In this document: in pieces, positions 33,094 through 47,210 of the stretch
Layout of the letters: each line of letters opens with the position of its first letter
Position numbering within the stretch: the stretch's first letter is position 1
Assembly (NCBI GenBank): GCA_963965975.1
Contig: OZ014421.1
Coordinates: 1,741,001-1,805,000 of the forward strand
Length of the DNA: 64,000 bases
Direction of reading: 5' to 3'
Source of the DNA: Xestospongia bergquistia
Taxonomy: Eukaryota > Porifera > Demospongiae > Haplosclerida > Petrosiidae
The notes under the pieces: generated by a model
What the model saw: only the letters and a program-made list of their open reading frames with translations
Told to the model about the DNA's origin: nothing
Databases searched by the model: none
Program-made: the position numbers and the translations under genes

Positions 33094-36000
33094 TTAAATG
33101 GTTTCATTTAAGTCTGTAAGGATCTCTGACATTGTCGGACGTTCTCTACAATTCTCTTTCAAACATCGCTCAATAAGAGCTTTAAACATTGGTCGTGTAA
33201 TACTGTTAATATGAAGTTGTCTCTGAGCTACCTCAGGAATACGACAGATCATCATTTCAATCAAGACAACACCATAACTGTAAACATCCATTGCAGGAGA
33301 ATGGTCTCTTGGTACACCAGCTTCTGGAGCAGAATAAACTGGATTACCTGGATTGACTGTACGACCAATCATTGGTTGAAGATTAGCTGAACCATAGTCT
33401 GATACCTTGGCTCTCCACCCACCAACAATTGGCAGTAACAGAACGTTAGCAGTGCTGACATCTCTATGTAGTATTGGGTCTGGTTCAAAGAGGTGGAGAT
33501 AGTTGAGACCACAGGCTATATCTTGACTGATAGTCAGAACAACAGGATAGGGTAGTGGACCAGCTTCTAGCTCTTTGCGGAGACTAGTTGGCATTAGTTC
33601 TGAGAGGATGATAGGACCACCCACTTTAGTGGCTCCTATGAACTGAAGGAGATTAGGATGACGTACTCGAGCAGCAATCTCCATTTCTCTTGTAAAAACT
33701 GATATGTTATATGGTGACATGATAACTTCATAAAGACATTTCGCAGCTACTCTCAGGCCACAAAATATAGCCACCTTGACTTCTCCCCAACCTCCTTTCC
33801 CAAGAACTTCGTCAGTCATCTCAATCTCCTCCTTCCTCACTACCCAGTGAGACAGTTTTTGTAACTGTTGAACTTGTTGTTGTAGAGTGGCATTAGCTTG
33901 ATGTGTTTGTTGAAGAACAGTAGTTGACTCTTGGATTTGTTGACGAAGACCTTGTTCAATATTATCATGTTGTTGACGATAATCATCATGTTCTTGGTGA
34001 AGGTCATCACACTCTTGACGTAGTACTCTTTCTCTCTCTTGACTATCTTGTAGCTGTTGTTGAAGTATAGCTTGAGTTTGTTGTTTCTCTTGAAGTTCTT
34101 GATGTAGTTGATGTAGTTGTCTTTCTTTTGTTTGAAGGTCCTCTTGAAGAGCTCTTGTCATATCTATCTGCTGTTGTTTGGTATCTTCAAGTTGTCGTGG
34201 TAAACATTGAATTTCTCTGTCTTTGTCTTGTAATTCTTGACGTGATGAAGATAAAGGTTGAAGACGTGTAAGAGATTGGACAGTAAGTTGAGGTTGTCCA
34301 TGTCTCTTCTGTTGTAGCTTAAGTTGATATTCTTCAGTAAATGTCAGGTTAGTTATTACATCTCCTACAGTCCATTGGTCATCATTACATACTACAGTGA
34401 GAGATATAGTATGTTACAATAGTATTGAGTTATGAGACTAGTTTGTAATATAAACAGTTATTGTGTCAATACTCCTATATCATACTGTTATAATGTGTGT
34501 GTGTACTATATAACAAATACTATTATCAATAGACAATACTTACTAAGTTCTGTCACTGTAGTATCATTGAGTTTACCACCTAAGCATCCTCCAAATTGTA
34601 TTACCCATACAGTGGTAGGTGACACATTCCATAATGAGAGGGATTGGCTCCACCTCTTAGTCACTGACTCTGGTATATTGAGCTATAAGATGGAATATTG
34701 TGTACTATATGACATTATAATAATGATGTTAATGATATTACTACAAAACTAGTCATTATACATGTAACATCAGTGGATACATGTACTCTAGTAACAGACT
34801 ATAACTTTGTATGAACTGGTAGAGTTGACATTTTACAATACTTTAAAACATGAACATAAGTACTTATTTACAATCTTTAATAACTGAATTATAACTATAA
34901 ACAAATCAGATATATCAATAGACTATACTATCATAAATGTTAACATACTATAGTGTCAGAACTACAGGTATAAAACCAGGTCATAAAAAAACCTATTATT
35001 AATTATAAATTTTCTATAGATGAGGGTTATTTTCAGAGGTCAAAGTTCAAATAGTCACACTTTATTATATCTCCTCATACTGTAGATCATAGACATTAAC
35101 TCACTTTGTGTTAGTGTTAGGTCACATGATAACTAGTAACTAACCTTTGTCCATGTCTTTGTATCAATGTTAAATAACCAGCTGTCATATGTACCAATTC
35201 CACCCATCATCATCACATGTAGGTCACTGATAATAGTGGTAGCATGACAATCTCTACTCTTAAGCCAATTCACTGATTTGTGAAGTGGCTCACTTATCTT
35301 CTCCCAGTGCTGGGTAGATAATATTCAAGTTAACATATTATACAATTAACATAGCAGTAATTAATACTGTATACTGGGAAATGTTTAAGAATATTATTCA
35401 TTTTATAGTTTATGTGGATTTTAATTTAGTTACAATATTTCCTTTAATAAGACCTGGGACATCTATTTTAATATTGAACAACAATAGGGAAATTTACTAT
35501 TTGAGGTCACTATTTAAAATATGATTGTGAATTATTAAAGTTTCTAGAGTTAGAAGTGATTCTGAACATTCCTGATAAACAATAGCTTTAAACTTTGTGT
35601 ATCAGTTAGTAAATGATAGATCAAGCATTGACAGAAATTTTAAACAAATATTACCTCATTGTGAACTCATTTGTTTAATGACTTTATGAAACTACAGTTA
35701 TTTCCTGACTGAATAAACATTTTTAAAAAATAAAAATTATCTTTTTTGTGTTTTTCACTTAACAGAACAACTTAATATTAATTAATATAATATTATACAT
35801 ATTATCATTATATATATAATATTAATATTAATAATCAATTATAAATTATAAATAGACAATTTTGTTAAGCAGTCATTGTATCATTTATTCAAGCTCATCA
35901 TCAATTTCACTGATATACAAAAAGGGAGGCTACTATTCAAGAGTGACATTTAGTCAATGAAATATGGTATCACTATATAGTTGACTAAAGGAATGTTTCA

Positions 36001-37153
36001 GTTATCAATATAACCTCTAAGTTGATTAAAGAAATATTAACAAACAATAAATCACTTGTTTATTAATAAAACAGTTCCTAATAATAATATAAAGACATTA
36101 TATACTATAAATTTAGTTCATTTAATAATATCAAACTTTAAACTTGATTACTTCACAATATTATACAGTAACTAAATACTTTAACTTAATACATATTGTA
36201 CTTACCACTGCAGTCTTTGTACACTGAGCAATATACACAGTGTTAATAGGACAATTAGGAGTAAGACCACCAAATAACAGAGCTCTGTTATTAGGTAGTG
36301 ATGTAAGAGTGAAGTGACTACAAGGCGGTGGGCATTCTCCAGTAATATCTGGTATTATCCACTGACCTGAAATACAAACAGTTATAAAATTGTACCTGAT
36401 ATATAATGTATTGATAACATGATATATTGATCTTACCACTGGATAACTGATAATAGTGGTATTCATTAGTACGAACAATACCACCAAATGTTCCCTTATT
36501 ACTATACTGAGCACGAGATTGTGGAGAGGTAGGACGTGGACCAATACCACCAACTACCAGTAAATACTCCACTTTATTGGATGTAAGTGATATCATCCCA
36601 CAGTGTGACTTCATCATTGGACCCATACTTGGATTAGTTGGGAACAGTTCATTCCATGTAAGTGAATCTGTTATTAATGAGTTGACACTATTGTGACGAC
36701 ACTGGCCATGATTACAATAGCCTCCAAAATAGTAGATCCTTTTACTGATAACAGTGGAAGCATAGCCAATGACACCAAATGGAGGTTTTCCATTAGTAGG
36801 TCTTTGTTCCCATCTACCAGTTGGTAAGTGAAATACCTCAATAACAGAGGTCATCCTCTGTTTGACTTCATTATCATGTACTCTAGGGAGACCATCTATA
36901 TTACCACCCCACATGTAAAGGTAGTCACCCACTATATGTGTGGAGTGACCATACCTCTTTGTAGGTACATAATAATCTGTAGAACATGACACACACACAC
37001 ATAACAATAGATAACTATTATAATAATGTAGTCAAACCTGATCTAGACGTAGCCAGCTTTTCTTTAAAATAGACACGCCCTTATTAATGAGCTCTCAGTT
37101 ATTATAATAGAGGACAACTCTCTACTTACAAGTTCCATCATAAAACAAGTAAT
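33094..37153 (-). CDS. Kelch propeller-coiled coil-TKL kinase, copy C
   Basis: Exons: 37130-37153 (short leader, YLFYDGT), 36437-36976, 36206-36366, 35145-35309, 34544-34682, 33094-34391. The last five sum to 767 codons plus stop with no break. Blades end WGG, FGG, VGG, FGG, MGG, FGG. The coil lacks 21 nt near its start relative to copy B. Kinase: [36 protein letters not shown]; one oddity is FCGLRVAAK in place of FRGLRVAAK. The activation segment ([15 protein letters not shown]) equals that of copy B. Downstream on the opposite strand lies SHIPPO copy S3, about 220 bp from the stop. Confidence 0.84.
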
Positions 37154-37810
37154 CTTAGACTATACAAGTTATTTTATTTATTATAATTTATTCCATTCAG
37201 ATGTATTAGTGTGTGTTAATACAGTATACAGTTAATGATACATAAAATATTAATGTTATAATATGTTCTTAAGACTGTACTGTATCAGGTAGACCTGACT
37301 TGTCTAAATCACTGAAATAAGGATGTTGCATAGCAGTCTTTGCTGATATTCTCTTACCAGGATTATAAACTAACATTTGCTGATATTAAAGACACTAGAA
37401 TTAAAAAGGATCACTGAACAATAACTTACCATTAACAGGTCACAACCTGCTGCATCAAGTCGAGGACAAACTTCTTTAATTGTCTTTCCAATCCATTTAG
37501 GGAAATTTGGTTTAAAATTTGGTAGTTCAGTTACATTAGGCCATGTTGTATCATTAAGTGTACCCAAAATCCTACAGTGGAACTAGTTAAACCAGTTTAT
37601 AAAACCTGTTTGATAAACCTGAAAATTCGGAAGAGTTGATCAATTTCAGAGTCTCCTTGAAACAGAGGTTTTTTATTAGACATTTCAGCAAATATACAAG
37701 CTATACTCCATACATCAATGGGACAAGAATATCGTGCTGAACCAAGTAAGACTTCAGGGGCCCTGTACCAGTGTTACTACCTGTGTAATTTAACAATGGG
37801 TCAGTGTGTA

Positions 37811-37811
<1 letters not shown>

Positions 37812-37865
<54 letters not shown>

Positions 37866-37978
37866 CAGAGAGACAGAGAGAGACAGAGAGAGAGACAGAG
37901 AGACAGAGAGAGAGACAGAGAGATAGACACAGAGAGAGACAGAGACAGAGAGAGAAAGGCACAGAGAGAGAGAGAGAT
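37812..37978. repeat. (TG)n then (GA)n compound microsatellite
   Basis: About 42 bp of TG repeats followed by about 125 bp of GA/GACA repeats, in the CDK1-like copy 3 intron between the DFG-exon remnant and the LWYR exon. Long apparent ORFs here on both strands are translations of the repeat. Confidence 0.92.
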
Positions 37979-38354
37979 CTCATGGGTGTACGTAGGCTCT
38001 TCCAAGTCCAAAGTCAGCCAGTTTAATAATAGAACAATAAATATAACTACTATAATGTATCGTCATTGTAGATTGGTCATATGTTCATCCTTTTATCCAT
38101 ACAATACATCCATTCATTTATATGTTTGTCCATTAATCCATTTATCTATTGATCCATGTATCCATTTGTCAATCTATGTATCCATTTATCAAAACATGTA
38201 TCCATTATTACTGTGATTGTTACCTTTAATAATACTGGATCAATATACTGTCCTGATAGAATAGTATCAAGATATTTCTTTAAATCCATACTAATGAATT
38301 CAAAAACAAGATAGAACTTAGAATCTTGATGAATTATCTCCTCAAGTCTGCACA

Positions 38355-38487
<133 letters not shown>

Positions 38488-38763
38488 CACACATTCTTCC
38501 TCACTCTCAAGACGTATTTTCTTCAAGGCCACAAACTTACCAGTAGCTTTATGTCTAGCCTTTAAAACAAGTAAGAATATAGCGTGAAAGAAGATTTACC
38601 TTGTAAACGACGCCATAAGTCCTTTCTCCAATCTTTTCAATCTTTGTATAATCATCTATGGACATGACGACTCTTTTAAATAGTTTCTTCTCTAAGACTT
38701 GGCCCTGCTCAGGTAAGTACTGGTGATTCTTCTTTGAATTTCTGTTGACTGATGTAATACTTC

Positions 38764-39026
38764 TTAAGTCGACTCTCTAAACTGCGAATCTAATGACAAG
38801 GATAAAAAACAACAACCCCTATGATTAAGAGTTAATTAAATACCTTAGCATTAGCTAATTCTAGTTGATGTGAAGTGCTTATAGTTCATAGACAAGACGC
38901 TGTCCTTGTGATACTAACTTTGTGTTCTCTTCTCTCAAACTTGTCATCTTATCCTGTACTGTGTTAGAGGTAGGTAGCTATACAGGAGAGAATAAAGGTC
39001 ACATGACAATGACATCATCACTCACC
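38764..39026. repeat. Internal direct repeat of coiled-coil exon 2 region, downstream copy
   Basis: Matches 40743-41005 at an offset of 1979. Contains an exon-2-like segment with an in-frame TAA (LVYEL*). Copies 1 and 2 of the coiled-coil gene look like products of recombination between these two repeats, which removes about 1.98 kb and leaves one repeat. Confidence 0.85.
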
Positions 39027-41115
39027 ATCTAACTGTGCAAGTAACTTTGATACATTATCTGAAAGTAGCTTAGCCTCACTCTGACTCCCTACCAGAAACG
39101 TCCATTACATATACAATTATAGAGAAATAATAGTTACCTTTAAGTGATGTTCTAAGTTTGGAGTTTTCTTCATCTAACTTTACCTTGTCACTTTTAAGAC
39201 GATGTAACTGTGTCTCCAAATCATTACATTGTTCAGTATGTAATGCTTTAATACGACCTAATTCACTAAGAAAGAATATATTATATTTAGGAAACTAAAA
39301 AAAACATTAGCAATAAATAAACATGACTCTATTATACCTTGCTGCCTTCTCTTGTGCTTGATGGGAACTGATAGCATGAGTGGCTTTCTCTTGTGCTAGT
39401 AAGGACCTCAGTTGTGTCAGGTCCTCAACATGAGTTTCTGATAGTTTTGTTTCTCTTGTAGTTGCTGTTCTAAAACAGTTACCTAATACAAATGAAAAGA
39501 GATGGATGTCATGTGACAATTATGTAATCACTTTAAGTAAAACAAAACTAGTCACATGATAAGAGAAAGAAGTCACATGACGATTCCAGTAAATGCACTA
39601 ACTGACCTCTTTTTCCAATTTTCTGATCTTTATTTTTGCTCTCTCTAATTCTACAGCTGAACTAGATCCAGTACTATCAAGGACACTGGAGTAGGCAGAA
39701 CTGAATGTACTAAGTGTGGAGAATGTGAGAGGTTCTCTAGCAGACTTAACACTGGACAAACTGGTATTACTACCTGATAATGACCGGTCTAGACCTGTTT
39801 CACGAGGGTAGCTATTTCCACCAGTGAGGATTGGTTTTGATAAGAGAGAGCTGTAAGCACTTTTGCTTCCACTAACAGCTTTATAATTGGAGAGAATATT
39901 TTCAGTTTTATTAGAATGTCTAGTGTAAGTGCTAACACCAGTTGATGGAAATCCTCTACAACTTTGTGATGACAAAGGCTAAAAGAAATAATACCAATAA
40001 AATAAATTATTAAAATTATACAGTAAATTCTAACTAATTATCTTAATTAAAGGGGCATTCTTTCTTTAAAGAGGCTTATCAGTACTAGTTCAATTTACAA
40101 GGGATGTCTTTAATAGTGAGGTTTTATTGGAAGATGTAACTACTGATAGTCTCAGATCTTGGTGGTATAATATAGTCATCATATAGTGGTCTAGAGTTGT
40201 ATATAAATAGCATCACTGACTATCAATATATGAACTATAGTAGTAGACACTTTGGAGGTATGGAGATATCCTTAATATAGAGGTTAATTATTCACTAAAG
40301 TATTAACAAGGGACTAGAACAAGTGTCCTCAATATAGAGGTTGTATAATACACTAAAGTATTAGTATGGGACTAGAACAAGTGTCCTCAGTATAGAGGTT
40401 ATATAATACACTAAAGTATTAGTATGGGACAAGAACAAGTGTCCTAATGTAGAGAGTGTCCTAATTACAAGTATAACTTACTCTGTCTGGTACATCTGCT
40501 CTCTTGTTTGTTCTTTGTTCAGCTTCAACACAAGCATCTCTTAATCGCCTACACACATCAACATAACCATATATGGTAATACTAATATAACATTATAATA
40601 CCTGCATTCTTCCTGTACATCTAATAACTGATCTTGTAAGACTTTCTGACGAGTACTCCATTCTTGTCTCTCTCTTCTCTCAGTTGAAGTTGATTTGAAG
40701 GTGCTTGGGGGTGTGGTTTGAGGTGTGAGTGAGTCTGACTTTTCAAGTCGACCCTCTAAATTATGAATCTAATGACGAGGATAATAACACTAACCCCTAT
40801 GATTAAGAGTTAATTAAATACCTTAGCATTAGCTAATTCTAATTGATGTGAAGTGCTTTCTAGTTCAGAGACAAGACACTGTCCTTGTGATACTAACTTT
40901 GTGTTCTCTTCTCTCAAACTTGTCATCTTATCCTGTACTGTCTTAGAGGTAGGTAGCTATACAGGAGAGAATAAAGGTCACATGACAATGACATCATCAC
41001 TCACCAATGAGCTAGTAGTTCGTGGACTAGACTGTCTTGGGACAACACCTCTAGTAACAGGACCTACTGGAGGTGAGAGATATGTCACAGACAGAGGTGA
41101 GGTTGTCTTGTCCAT
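39026..41115 (-). CDS. Coiled-coil protein, copy 3 (most complete)
   Basis: Exons on minus: 41005-41115 (MDKTTSPLSVTYLSPPVG), 40822-40941 (MTSLREENTKLVSQGQ), 40602-40768 (LEGRLEKSDSLTPQ), 40482-40548 (LRDACVEAEQRTNKRADV), 39607-39978 (Ser-rich, KLEKE end), 39338-39482, 39138-39265 (ELGRIKALHTEQCNDLETQL), 39026-39088 (EAKLLSDNVSKLLAQLDG). A Ser-rich linker lies between two heptad-rich coils. Phases fit except in 39338-39482, which starts in one frame (VTVLEQQLQEKQ) and continues in another (DLTQLRSLLAQEK), so a frameshift or assembly error is likely there. No motor, kinase or other enzymatic domain is seen. Family unknown. Confidence 0.62.
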
Positions 41116-41743
41116 GAGTAATGACTACAACTGGAACTTTTATTAACTAGAAAAGAATGTTTAAATTTTGTAGAATAGATTTGTATACAGTTCATTATTA
41201 GATACAATTTATTAATATTTTATTAAATACATTACCAATTATAGTATTGTATAAACAATGTACTTACCAGTTCACAATAGCCAGGAGTAGGCTACAACAC
41301 CACACAGTACACAAAGAGTTTAAAATATCTAGGGGGTGTGGTCTTAGTTAGGTGTGGCTGAAATGGAAGAGCATCAGTTCTTTAGAGATAGATTGTGTTC
41401 ACTGACTCCTAATGGACGACCACCTAAGAGACCTCAAAGGATTGTTTTAAAACTGACTCGGTAAGTGAGAGAGAAGGTTTCTGTAGAGATGAGGTAGTCA
41501 TTGTAGTGTAGACCATAGTTAGTTTCACAGCAACAAGGACAACATCTTTATTACAAACTAACTTGGACATGAAATGATAAAAATTCCAGCGCAGTTCTTT
41601 ATATACTTCAAGCCCTCGACCAATCAGATTTGACTATTTGTCCGCTAGCAATCTTTAAATAACAACAATTCTCGCTTTTAATTATTAGCAGTAAAATTAA
41701 TAGATTCAATTAATTAGATCATTGTTAATAATATTCTCTATAG
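41116..41743. other. Spacer with 5' UTR exon (-) and SHIPPO first exon (+) candidates
   Basis: The minus-strand coiled-coil gene shows an acceptor TTTTCTAG just upstream of its ATG and a 5' exon donor at about 41267. The plus strand carries TPNGRPPKRPQRIVLKL at about 41403-41460 with a GTAAGT donor: the likely first exon of SHIPPO copy S4. A CCAAT motif (ACCAATCAG) lies at about 41620. Similar to 14305-14891. Confidence 0.4.
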
Positions 41744-42788
41744 TAACCTCAACTCCTCCACTTTTTATACTATTGAAAAACCAAAGACATCTCATTGTAT
41801 TGGTAAGTAATATAGTGAAAAGTCATGAGAGGATTATAATTTCAGGTTTAAGACAATGATCGGTGTCACGGCCACCTCTTTCTCTGGAACAAATAGCGAC
41901 ACTTTCTCCCTGTACCTATGATGTCCGACCATCTTCTTTAAGTAGTAAAAGTCCATTATGTTGGATATCAACCACTCATATTAACAGTATGTCCTTTATT
42001 ACTATGTTTAAATTGATAATGTTGTCATGGTAACAGGTAAAACCCCTCCAATTATGACCACAAATTTATGGATTTATCAAACTAATCAGGACAGGGAACA
42101 AGTAATTTTTATATAATTTAGTTATAATTTTATTAAATCTATTTAATTTTAGAATACTACTCCATGTTCTTATAATATACCTCATATAATTGGACGTCAA
42201 TCTTTAACTAAAAGGACAGCACCATCTTATTCTATGAGAATTAAAACAACTCTACCTCTTGGTAATAAAAATTGGAATAAATTATAAGTCTGAAGTTCAG
42301 GACACTTGTTTTAGGCCCATACTAATAATACTTTAATGACCTTTATATTGAGGACACACTTCTATTAATGACATTGTCCTAAAGAAGGACAGTGTGACAA
42401 TCTGAGATCACCATATTTTAATACTGATCCTATCACTAAACCTTAAACATCGAGCATGTGGCTTAAGGTTCAGACTGTCACACTAGACTTCCATAGTGTC
42501 CATTATAGAGATGTTTCATTTAAGTATGATCTTATATCTTTTAATAGACTCAACTATTCAACCAGCTCCTAACAGTTATAACACACTAGAGGCCACTAAT
42601 ATTACACTGACATCTTATCCTTCTTACACTATATCACATTTACCATCTCACAACAAAAGATCAAGTCAGCGTTATCTTTAACAACTATAATATTAATGTT
42701 CTATTTAACAGAATCTACTCCAGGACCAGCTCACTATCATCCTAATGTAGACATCTGTACATTAAGAAGTCCAGCATATAGTATATAA
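41744..42788 (+). pseudogene. SHIPPO-repeat (ODF3/CIMAP-like) gene, copy S4
   Basis: Exons 41744-41802, 41846-41996, 42037-42101, 42153-42261 (open: GRQSLTKRTAPSYSMR), 42548-42664, 42712-42788. This copy keeps a good TTPCSYNIPHIIGRQ exon and a good last exon (STPGPAHYHPN). The start of exon 41846-41996 reads LRQ then TGA where S1 has LRQCL, so the full reading frame is broken here too, unless translation begins later. Confidence 0.73.
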
Positions 42789-43058
42789 ATATCATTATAT
42801 TTTATATTGTTAATATAACTGTATGTCAGTCAACATTTGATATTAAACTTTCTCTATGAACACTCTCTGTCTATATATAGTCTAGCATTGCCTTCTCTAA
42901 GTGAAAGGACAGAAATGCCAGTTATAATTCAAACATTCACTTCTCTGCAAAATGTCCATATACGGTAATATTATTATAATAATCACACATAGTACAATAA
43001 CTAAACTAACTATTATAATAACCTCACTACTAAAATTATAACACACACTAGTATACTA

Positions 43059-46000
43059 TTAAATGGTTTCATTGAAGTCTGTTAGGATCTCTGACATTGT
43101 TGGACGTTCTCTACAATTCTCCTTCAAACATCGTTCAATAAGGGCTTTAAACGCTTGTCGTCTAATACTGTTAATATGAAGTTGTCTCTGAGCTACCTCA
43201 GGAATACAACAGATCATCATTTCAATCAAGACAACACCATAACTGTAAACATCCATTGCAGGAGAATGGTCTTTTGGTACACTAGCTTCTGGAGCAGAAT
43301 AAACTGGATTACCTGGATTGACTGTACGACCAATCATTGGTTGAAGATTAGCTGAACCATAGTCGGATACCTTGGCTCTCCAACTGCATTGACCATGTGT
43401 AAGAAGGACATTAGCAGTGCTGACATCTCTATGTAGTATTGCGTCTGGTTTAAAGAGGTGAAGATAGTTGAGACCACAGGCTATATCTTGACTGATAGTC
43501 AGAACAACAGGATACGGTAGAGGAGCAGTTTCTAGCTCTTTACGAAGACTAGTTGGCATTAGTTCTGAAAGGATGATAGGAGTACCCACTCGAGTGGCTC
43601 CTATGAACTGAAGGAGATTAGGATGACGTACTCGAGCAGCAATCTCCATTTCTCGTATAAAAACTGATATGTTATATGGTGACAGGATAACTTCATGAAG
43701 ACATTTGGCAGCTACTCTAAGGCCACGAAATTTAGCCACCTTGACTTCTCCCCAACCTCCTTTCCCAAGGATCTCCTCAGTCATCTCAATCTCCTCCTTC
43801 CTCACTACCCAGTGAGACTGTTGTTGTAACTGTTGAACTTGTTGTTGAAGAGTGGCTATAGTATGTTGTCTTTGTTGAAGAGCAGTGGTTGACTCTTGGA
43901 GTTGTTGGCGAAGATCTTGTTCAATATTGTCACGTTGTTGACTATAATCATCATGTTCTCGGTGAAGATTATCACACTCTTGACGTAGTACTCTTTCCCT
44001 CTCTTGACTATCCTGTAACTGTCGTCTTTCTCTCTTTACTTGATCTTGTAGTTGTTGTTGAAGTAACCTTTCTCTATTTCTGTGCTCATGTACAAGATTA
44101 GCTTGAGTTTGTTGATTCTCTTGAAGTTCTTGATGTAGTTGATATAGTTGTCTTTCTTTTGTTTCAAGGTCCTCTTGAAGAGCTCTTGTCATATCTATCT
44201 GCTGTTGTTTGGTATCTTGTAGCTCTTTGTTGGTAACTTCAAGTTGTCGTGTTAAACGTTGAATTTGTCTATCTTTCTCTTGTAATTCTTGACGTGATGA
44301 AGATGAAGGTTGAAGATGTGTAGGAGATTGGACAGTAAGTTGAGGTCGTCTATGTCTCTTCTGTCGTAGCTTAAGTTGATATTCTTCAGTAGATAGCAGG
44401 TTAGTTATGACATCTCCTACAGTCCACTGGTCATCATTACATACTACAGTGAGAGATATAGTATGTTACAATAGTATTGAGTTATGAGACTAGTTTGTAA
44501 TATAAACAGTTAATGTGTCAATACTCCTATATCATACTGTGATAATACTGATAATGTGTGTGTACTATATAACAAATACTTACTAAGTTCTATCACTGTA
44601 GTATTATTGAGATTAGATTTCATCGCTAAACTTGTTCTTCCCCCAAATTGTATTACCCATACAGTGGTAGGTGACACATTCCATAATGAGAAGGAATGGC
44701 CAAATCTCCTAGTCACTGACTCTGGTATATTGAGCTATAAGATGGAATATAGTGTACTATATGATATTATAATAATGATGTTATGATATTATTACAAAAC
44801 TAGTCATTATACATGTAACATCAGTGGATACATGTACTCTAGTAACAGATTATAACTTTGTATGAACTGGTAGAGTTGACATGTTACAATACTTTAAAAC
44901 ATGAACATAAGTACTTATGTACAGTCTTTAATAACTGAATTATAACTATAAACAAATCAGATATATCAATAGACTATACTATCATTAATATTAACATACT
45001 ATAGTGTCAGGACTACAGGTATAAAACCAGGTCATAAAAACAATAACTATTATTAATTATAAATTTTCTATAGATGAGGGTTATTTTAGAGGTCAAAGTT
45101 CAAATAGTCACACTTTTTATATCTCCTCATATTTTAGATCATAGACATTAACTCACTTTGTGTTAGTGTTAGGTCACATGATAACTAGTAACTAACCTTT
45201 GTCCATGTCTTTGTATCAATGTTAAATAACCAGCTGTCAGCAATACATTTTAATGATATATCCATTCCACCCACCATCATCACATGTAGGTCACTGATAA
45301 TAGTGCCAGCATGACGTGATCTACTCTGAGGCCAATTCACTGATTTGTGAAGTGGTTTACTTATCTTCTCCCAGTGCTGGGTAGATAATATTCAAGTTAA
45401 CATATTATACAATTAACATAGCAGTAATTAATACTGTATACTGGGAAATGTTTAAGAATATTCTTCATTTTATAGTTTATGTGGATTTTAATTTAGTTAC
45501 AATATTTCCTTTAATAAGACCTGGGACATCTATTTTAATATTGAACAACAATAGGGGAAATTTACTATTTGAGGTCACTATTTAAAATATAATTGTGAAT
45601 TATTAAAGTTTCTAGAGTTAGAAGTGATTCTGAACATTCCTGATAAACAATAGCTTTAAACTTTGTATATCAGTTAGTAAATGATAGATCAAGTATTGAC
45701 AGAAATTTTAAACAAATATTACCTCATTGTGAACTCATTTGTTTAAGGACTTTATGAAACTACAGTTATTTCCTGACTGAATAAACATTTTTAAAAAATA
45801 AAAATTATCTTTTTTGTGTTTTTCACTTAACAGAACAACTTAATATTAATTAATATAATATTATACATATTATTATAATATATATAATATTAATATTAAT
45901 AATCAATTATAAATTATCAATAGACAATTTTGTTAAGCAGTCATTGTATCATTTATTCAAGCTCATCATCAATTTCACTGATATACAAAAAGGGAGGCTA

Positions 46001-47210
46001 CTATTCAAGAGTGACATTTAGTCAATGAAATATATATAGTTGACTAAAGGAATGTTTCAGTTATCAATATAACCTCTAAGTTGATTAAAGAAATATTAAC
46101 AAACAATAAATCACTTGTTTATTAATAAAACAGTTCCTAATATTAATATAAAGACATTATATACTATAAATTTAGTTCATTTAATAATATCAAACTTTAA
46201 ACTTGATTACTCCACAATATTATACAGTAACTAAATACTTTAACTTAATACATATTGCACTCACCACTGCAGTCTTTGTACACTGAGCAATATACACAGT
46301 GTTAATATCACCATTAGGAGTATCACCACCAAATAACAGAGCTCTGTTATTAGGTAGTGATGTAAGAGTGAAGCTATTACAAGGAGGTGGACATTCTCCA
46401 GTAATTTCTGGTATTATCCACTGACCTGAAATACAAACAGTTATAAAATTGTACTTGATATATAATGTATTAATAACATGATATATTAATCTTCTTACCA
46501 CTGGATAACTGATAATAGTGGTGTTCATTAGTACAAACATCATCGCCATAATCATGACTATACTGAGCACCAGGTTGTGGAGAGGTAGGACGTGGACCAT
46601 ATCCACCAACTACCAGTAGATAATCCACTTTATTGAATGTAAGTGATATCATTCCACAGTGTGACTTCATCATTGGACCCATACTTGGATTAGTTGGGAA
46701 CAGTTCATTCCATGTAAGTGAATCTGTTATTAATGTGTTGACACTATTGTGACGACAGTCATCATGATTACAATAGCCTCCAAAATAGTAGATCCTGTTA
46801 TTGATAACAGTGGAGGCATAATTACAAACACCCTGTGGAGGTTTTCCATTAGTAGGTCGTTGTTCCCATCTACCAGTTGGTAAGTGAAATACCTCAATAA
46901 CAGAGGTCATCTTCCGTTTGACTTCATTATCATGTACTATAGGGAGACCACTCATATCACCACCCCACATGTAGAGGTAGTCACCCACTATATGTGTGGA
47001 GTGATCAGACCTCTTTGTAGGTACATAATAATCTGTAGAACATGACACACACACACATAACAATAGATAACTATTATAATAATGTAGTCAAACCTGATCT
47101 AGACGTAGCCAGCTTTTCTTTCAAATTAGACACGCCCTTAATAATGAGCTCTCAGTTATTTTAATTGAGGACAACTCTCTACTTACAAGTTCTATCATTA
47201 AACAAGTAAT
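43059..47210 (-). CDS. Kelch propeller-coiled coil-TKL kinase, copy D
   Basis: Exons: 47187-47210 (short leader), 46499-47032, 46265-46425, 45197-45376, 44584-44734, 43059-44443. The last five sum to 803 codons plus stop, the longest model here. The extra length is in the coil (an added [15 protein letters not shown]-type block) and in two blade loops (blade 5 GGMDISLKCIADSW, blade 6 GGRTSLAMKSNLNN). Kinase: [38 protein letters not shown]. Before the DYG motif this copy has THGQCSWRAKV where the others have LPIVGGWRAKV. All catalytic residues are kept. It has the highest apparent integrity of the array. Confidence 0.85.

Noticed and set aside
43155-43355. Small ORFs antisense to the kinase exons (also 55561-55758, 43889-44101)
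   Set aside because: Open only because of the codon use of the kinase and coil on the other strand.
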